Shown here: positions 60,155-64,000 of the stretch, one piece after another | How positions within the stretch are numbered: position 1 is the first letter of the stretch | Layout: each line of letters starts with the position of its first letter | Origin: Flavobacteriales bacterium UBA2104 | GTDB lineage: Bacteria > Bacteroidota > Bacteroidia > Flavobacteriales_D > Crocinitomicaceae | Assembly (NCBI GenBank): GCA_002331485.1 | Contig: DCYS01000030.1 | Coordinates: 1 to 64,000, forward strand | DNA length: 64,000 nucleotides | Direction of reading: 5' to 3' | Notes under the pieces: model-generated | What the model saw: the letters and a program-made list of their open reading frames with translations, nothing else | What the model was told of the DNA's origin: nothing | The model's database searches: none | Translations under genes and position numbers: made by a program

Positions 60155-61574
60155 ATTCCACATAGCTCAATTTGAGCATATTTGATTTCCCTTTAGATTC
60201 GATCGGCATTGATGCTATGTTTATAACAAGGTCTCCATTTTTTAAGAAGCCTTGTTTTTTAAGCAAGTACTTAATATCAGCTATGGTGTGATCTGTACTA
60301 ACCATCTTATCATAGAATAATCCTTTAACACCCCAGATCAAATTGAGCTGTGTTAGGATCTCTTTATTACTTGTAAATACGAAAATAGGCGCTTTTGGTC
60401 GCTGAGAAGCAATCTTATAAGCTGTATATCCTGAAAATGACATCGTAACAATAGCCTTTGCATCAACACGCTGACCTAAACGGGTTGCGTTGAAACATAT
60501 CGAATCAGATATAAATCGCTCCTGATTCTTTTCCGGTAACTCTTCTTTATGATAAATAGTATCAGACTCTTCAATTTTTGAGACGATCTTACTCATAGCT
60601 TCAATAACTCGAACAGGAAACTTTCCAACTGATGTTTCCCCTGAAAGCATTACAGCATCAGCACCATCAAGTACTGCATTAGCAACGTCGTTTACTTCTG
60701 CACGTGTAGGAGTATAATTATCAATCATACTCTCCATCATCTGAGTTGCAACGATTATCGGTTTAGCATGCAAATAACATTTCTTGATCAGCATTTTTTG
60801 TACTAAAGGAACGTCTTCCATAGGAATTTCAACTCCCAGATCACCTCGGGCAACCATGATCGCATCTGTCTGACGAATAATCTCTTCAATATCCTCGATT
60901 GCTTCAGGTTTTTCGATCTTTGCCACAACTCTGGCTTTCTTTTTATGCTTCTTAACAATATGTTTAAGCTCAATAATATCTCTCGCGGAACGAACAAATG
61001 ATAGTCCGATCCAATCAACATCTTGTTCCAAAGCAAACTCAAGATCTTTGAGGTCTTTTTCTGTTAGTGAAGGAAGTGAGATAGTTGTATTTGGCAGGTT
61101 TACACCTTTATTGGAAGAAAGGACTCCACCGTGCACAACCACCGTATTAATTTCGTTTTCACCATCAGTTTTCACTACTTCCAACTCAAGTTTCCCATCA
61201 TCGAGCCTGATTTTCTCTCCAGGCTTAACATCTGCAGGCAGTTGTGGGTAATTAATGGCAAATTTTTCAGCAGTACCTTCAAAATCATCAGTCGTAACGA
61301 TCGTTGCTTCTTCACCTGAGATTAAATCAACTCCGTTATCCTTCATTTTTTGTGTTCGGATCTTAGGTCCCTGTAAGTCTGCTAATAAGGCAACATTCAA
61401 TCCTGTTTCTTCATTCAATTCACGAATGTTTTTGATCACCTTCTTATGATCAGCGTAACTTCCGTGAGAAAAATTCAGTCGGGCAACGTTCATACCTTCT
61501 TTCATCATTGCAAGAAGTGTCTCTTTTGAGGAGGAGGAAGGTCCTATTGTTGCTACTATTTTTGTTCTTTTCAT
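60153..61574 (-). CDS. pyk: Pyruvate kinase
   Basis: Last step of glycolysis: phosphoenolpyruvate plus ADP to pyruvate plus ATP. At 473 aa it is the normal bacterial length. KRTKIVATIGPSS and ARLNFSHGSY form the first substrate loop. KIRLDDGKL marks the B domain. KIEKPEAIEDIEEI, VARGDLGVEIPMEDVP, IVATQMMESMI and MLSGETSVGKFP carry the metal, K and PEP residues. The C-terminal effector domain is complete. It is 22 bp downstream of the IPExxxVDY gene, a widespread Bacteroidota arrangement. Confidence 0.96.
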   Translation of the reverse strand: MKRTKIVATIGPSSSSKETLLAMMKEGMNVARLNFSHGSYADHKKVIKNIRELNEETGLNVALLADLQGPKIRTQKMKDNGVDLISGEEATIVTTDDFEGTAEKFAINYPQLPADVKPGEKIRLDDGKLELEVVKTDGENEINTVVVHGGVLSSNKGVNLPNTTISLPSLTEKDLKDLEFALEQDVDWIGLSFVRSARDIIELKHIVKKHKKKARVVAKIEKPEAIEDIEEIIRQTDAIMVARGDLGVEIPMEDVPLVQKMLIKKCYLHAKPIIVATQMMESMIDNYTPTRAEVNDVANAVLDGADAVMLSGETSVGKFPVRVIEAMSKIVSKIEESDTIYHKEELPEKNQERFISDSICFNATRLGQRVDAKAIVTMSFSGYTAYKIASQRPKAPIFVFTSNKEILTQLNLIWGVKGLFYDKMVSTDHTIADIKYLLKKQGFLKNGDLVINIASMPIESKGKSNMLKLSYVE

Positions 61575-61596
61575 GTTTTTTTACATTCGTCAAAAC

Positions 61597-62016
61597 TTAA
61601 AAAATCAGTTTTGAACTTGATTTTAATTCACTCGGGTCAAAAATAAACGCGGTCAAGATACTCGATATCTCCCTAACCTTCGTTAAGAAATCATCAATTT
61701 CTATGATCCCCGCTTCTCTGATCACTAAGAAATAATCGATTTGACTTTTCTCAGGTATCAGATAATGACTATTGTGTTTGTTCTTGATCAAGAAATACTC
61801 GATCGCATTTGTTTCATCGAACCATTCATAAAATGAGTGAGCTGATACAATTTCTCCTTTTTTACCTGAAACCATAAAAGGTTCTAATGATTTACTCATG
61901 TGCAAGTCAAGGTGCTCGTTCAATGCCCAACACACTCTGTAATCACTTTGATGACTACATAAACCTATAAGATCAAAATTGAAATCATCCTCAAGTTGTA
62001 AGGTGTGTTTAGCCAT
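61597..62016 (-). CDS. IPExxxVDY family protein
   Basis: A 139-residue cytosolic protein. The name motif is LIPEKSQIDYFLVI, here with I in place of V. EDDFNFDLIGLCSHQSDYR near the start and a C-terminal FIFDPSEL are also typical. The family is nearly confined to Bacteroidota and almost always precedes pyruvate kinase, but its function is unknown. It is 22 bp upstream of pyk and probably shares its promoter. Confidence 0.93.
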   Translation of the reverse strand: MAKHTLQLEDDFNFDLIGLCSHQSDYRVCWALNEHLDLHMSKSLEPFMVSGKKGEIVSAHSFYEWFDETNAIEYFLIKNKHNSHYLIPEKSQIDYFLVIREAGIIEIDDFLTKVREISSILTAFIFDPSELKSSSKLIF

Positions 62017-62075
62017 GTTCTTGAAACATCTTTAATCTCCCAAAAGTAACTATTCTAATTGCACTGAACAACTAT

Positions 62076-64000
62076 TTATTTTTGTTCAATTGTATACCAG
62101 ATCACGGGATTTCCGGTTTTTGTTGGCGTCAATTCAGGGTGTCTCAATTTTAACTTCCCTAAAATGGAAGCCCTTTGTTCATCTTCAAAGAGAAATTCAC
62201 GTTTATTATAACCGTAATATCGAATCGTATATTTTTTGAATCTCTTTAATCCTTCAACTTTTAATTTTTGAGGTTTCCAAGAGATATTCACCGGCTCATT
62301 AAATGCTGGATTATCAATGTAGCAATTGCTTTCTCGATCTAACTTTACTCCGCTTGATGTATGTGTATTGAACGTTCTATTATAAATATATCCGGCCGCG
62401 TTAGTTCGTGTTGAGTCTATCAAGTATTGTTGTTCCTTTAATGCTTCCCTCGATCCTTTGTATGGACTTTTAGCTCTACCTTGAATATATTGATCATCGA
62501 AAATACTAAGAAGAGGATCATCATTGTAATAATTGCTTGCATCTATAATGCCAGACCAAGAGCGTCTTTCATCTTGCGGCTGTTTATTCGAAGGATGAGG
62601 ATAGTTGAATGCAGCCCAAATGTAATGTCCTGCTGCCCCGGAGAATGCATATCTTTTTATGTCGATCTGATGGCCTTGTAAATCCGAACAGATCGGAGTT
62701 CCATCACCATGATCAGACTCCCCAAAGATGACAGGCTTGCCATAGGTGTCATGAAGCCTCTTAATAACGCAAGCCATAGAGTTTTCTCCTTCTCCACATT
62801 CATTATTTGACGATCTCTTTGACAGAATTGCTTTTGCAGGACTAGAACTGTAATATGAAATTGAGATCACATCAATGTTTTTATCATACCATGTGCTATC
62901 TATCTGTTTGGGTGTGGATGGTGTCATATGAGAGTGAATTGCTGAACTCCCTACTGGAAATCGCCCAACAGCACCGATCAATTTATAGTTCATGGAGAGA
63001 CTATCTTTTATATATGAAGCCAGATCTGAATGATATTTATAAGCCGCTTTACGCGCTATATTTCCGGCTGTTCCCATGCTATCATAAGGGGTGATATGTT
63101 TAAAACCATCTTGATCAATATGCCAGGGTTCACTCACCAATTCAATTAATGAAATCGCAGTGGAATATCCCCAACGAGCCATCATGTATCTTGTCTTTTC
63201 TCTCAAGTATTTAAAAGCTTTTTCCTTGAAGATCATATCCGAAGGATCTTTTGAATTCAAAAGTTTGGAATATCCTGAAATGTGGTTGATGTCTTTGTAT
63301 GGCCATACCGTTTCGTCATACCAATAATCTGTAAAATCATACTTGAATTGATAATAGTCCCCGGCTCTCATCATCATTGTATGGTACATTAGGTTGAAGT
63401 CGATTAGTGCGCCATTTTCTTCGCACAATTCAACGATCTGATCAACTTCCCAAGCAAAATGTTGACGATCTTGGTAATACCCGACCTCTTCAAACTCCAT
63501 ATCTGTAGAGCTTGGATGAATAAAAAACCTGAAGTGCTTACCACCATTAGCTAGATACATCTGCACCATATTGCGGTATTCGACCCATGCATTTAGTTTC
63601 AACTTCTCATCTCTATCCTGGCTGTATGTTAGATTGTTATTGACATATGGAGAAGGTAAGTTAACTCCAGTAGGAATGATCACTTTTCCATCCCGTTTCA
63701 GGTATTTTTGAGTTTCGTGAATCCCAACATGTCCTCGTTTTGAACTTTCATTAACGACAAACTCTGTCTCATTAATAATGCTTCGCTCTTTGCCTTGAAT
63801 ACTTGAATATATGATGACTTTCCATTTACCTGACTTGGGGGGTGCAAAACGAATTCGAAATGGATGTTCTGTCTTTTTTTGTTTCCAATGACTATTGATC
63901 TTGTCGCGCTCAACTTCAGTATACCAAAATGCAATACCCTTAATGATTTCTCCTGATGTCTGATGTATGAAATCAGCTGAAATATTGACATCCCAGCTTA
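62076..64000 (-). CDS. DUF5060 plus GH5-like glycoside hydrolase (5' end beyond the window)
   Basis: The reading frame of the catalytic part stays open from 62076 past a GTG at 63683 to the window edge, so the gene is 5' truncated here. I translated 63684-63998 by hand: it reads on as ...WKVIIYSS, KRGHVGIHETQKYLKRDGK, joining IIPTGVNLPSP. The N-terminal part (W-D-V-N-I-S ... HPFRIRFAPPKSGKWKV) matches the DUF5060 beta-sandwich. The TIM-barrel part has LIELVSEPWHID as the acid/base glutamate and VIFGESDHGDG as the nucleophile glutamate of GH5-like clan A enzymes. The C-terminal ~120 residues form a beta domain. No T9SS tail. Substrate unknown. Confidence 0.85.
   Translation of the reverse strand, partial: SWDVNISADFIHQTSGEIIKGIAFWYTEVERDKINSHWKQKKTEHPFRIRFAPPKSGKWKVIIYSSIQGKERSIINETEFVVNESSKRGHVGIHETQKYLKRDGKVIIPTGVNLPSPYVNNNLTYSQDRDEKLKLNAWVEYRNMVQMYLANGGKHFRFFIHPSSTDMEFEEVGYYQDRQHFAWEVDQIVELCEENGALIDFNLMYHTMMMRAGDYYQFKYDFTDYWYDETVWPYKDINHISGYSKLLNSKDPSDMIFKEKAFKYLREKTRYMMARWGYSTAISLIELVSEPWHIDQDGFKHITPYDSMGTAGNIARKAAYKYHSDLASYIKDSLSMNYKLIGAVGRFPVGSSAIHSHMTPSTPKQIDSTWYDKNIDVISISYYSSSPAKAILSKRSSNNECGEGENSMACVIKRLHDTYGKPVIFGESDHGDGTPICSDLQGHQIDIKRYAFSGAAGHYIWAAFNYPHPSNKQPQDERRSWSGIIDASNYYNDDPLLSIFDDQYIQGRAKSPYKGSREALKEQQYLIDSTRTNAAGYIYNRTFNTHTSSGVKLDRESNCYIDNPAFNEPVNISWKPQKLKVEGLKRFKKYTIRYYGYNKREFLFEDEQRASILGKLKLRHPELTPTKTGNPVIWYTIEQK

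Noticed and set aside
63698..63991. A 97-codon minus-strand frame at the right edge
   Set aside because: It is out of frame with the hydrolase; the hydrolase frame itself is open here and encodes a DUF5060-like domain, so this frame is a shadow.

Overview
The window looks like ordinary core-genome DNA from a Bacteroidota species, probably a marine flavobacterium-like or Crocinitomicaceae/Cryomorphaceae-like organism. The signs are: type IX secretion (T9SS) C-terminal sorting domains on several large secreted proteins, SprB-repeat proteins with gliding-motility-type C-termini, a PorP/SprF protein, an IPExxxVDY protein just upstream of pyruvate kinase, a DUF2723 (GT117-like) membrane glycosyltransferase, lipoproteins with short lipoboxes, and Bacteroidota-type promoters (TTG/TTTG, about 19-22 bp, TAnnTTTG). 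I saw no phage, transposase, CRISPR array or plasmid gene. Taxonomy is inferred from these families only.

Layout. 1-6.0 kb: tail of a T9SS cargo gene and its terminator, then on the minus strand a very large PhoX-like secreted protein followed by a MauG-type di-haem peroxidase. 6.1-6.95 kb: tRNA-Leu(CAA), a GIY-YIG protein and a decayed duplicate of that tRNA/gene junction. 6.95-12.6 kb: minus operon DUF2723 glycosyltransferase - polysaccharide deacetylase - thiL. 12.8-13.1 kb: tRNA-Gln(TTG) whose 3' end and terminator are repeated 119 bp downstream. 13.1-17.4 kb: a sensor SpoIIE-type phosphatase divergent from a SpoIIAA-like protein that heads a run of small genes (DUF1697, VOC, DUF1801/YdeI). 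17.4-23 kb: a giant TraB/GumN protein, ArsC and an MlaF/MlaE-like ABC pair. 23-27.5 kb: SprT-like, mannose-1-phosphate guanylyltransferase, a zinc-ribbon-like protein, a TIGR04283-type glycosyltransferase, a DUF547 lipoprotein and a DUF4412/GLPGLI-like protein.

27.5-38.5 kb is a tight five-gene minus operon: a small secreted protein, two proteins with about 12 SprB repeats each plus a CHU_C-type C-terminus, PorP/SprF, and a TPR-propeller-OmpA protein. This fits a T9SS surface adhesin set with its own outer-membrane partner and peptidoglycan anchor. 38.7-46.6 kb is a single 2655-residue T9SS cargo protein with two FWVGG-type modules, about 13 Ig-like repeats and an RCC1 propeller. 46.6-54.7 kb: HflX, a cytochrome c lipoprotein with a small membrane protein, two amidohydrolase-fold genes, a coiled-coil lipoprotein, Mn-type superoxide dismutase and MarC. 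54.9-64 kb: a T9SS-secreted PGRP-type amidase, a vWA protein, a small outer-membrane protein, pyruvate kinase with its IPExxxVDY partner, and a DUF5060 plus GH5-like hydrolase that runs off the right edge.

I found no clearly new defence or mobile system. The most notable points are two nested domain insertions (PhoX interrupted by a choice-of-anchor I propeller that is itself interrupted by a lamin-tail domain; an Ig-like domain interrupted by an RCC1 propeller), the paired 12-repeat SprB adhesin operon, a three-module amidohydrolase set with only one intact active site, and two tRNA-associated duplications.
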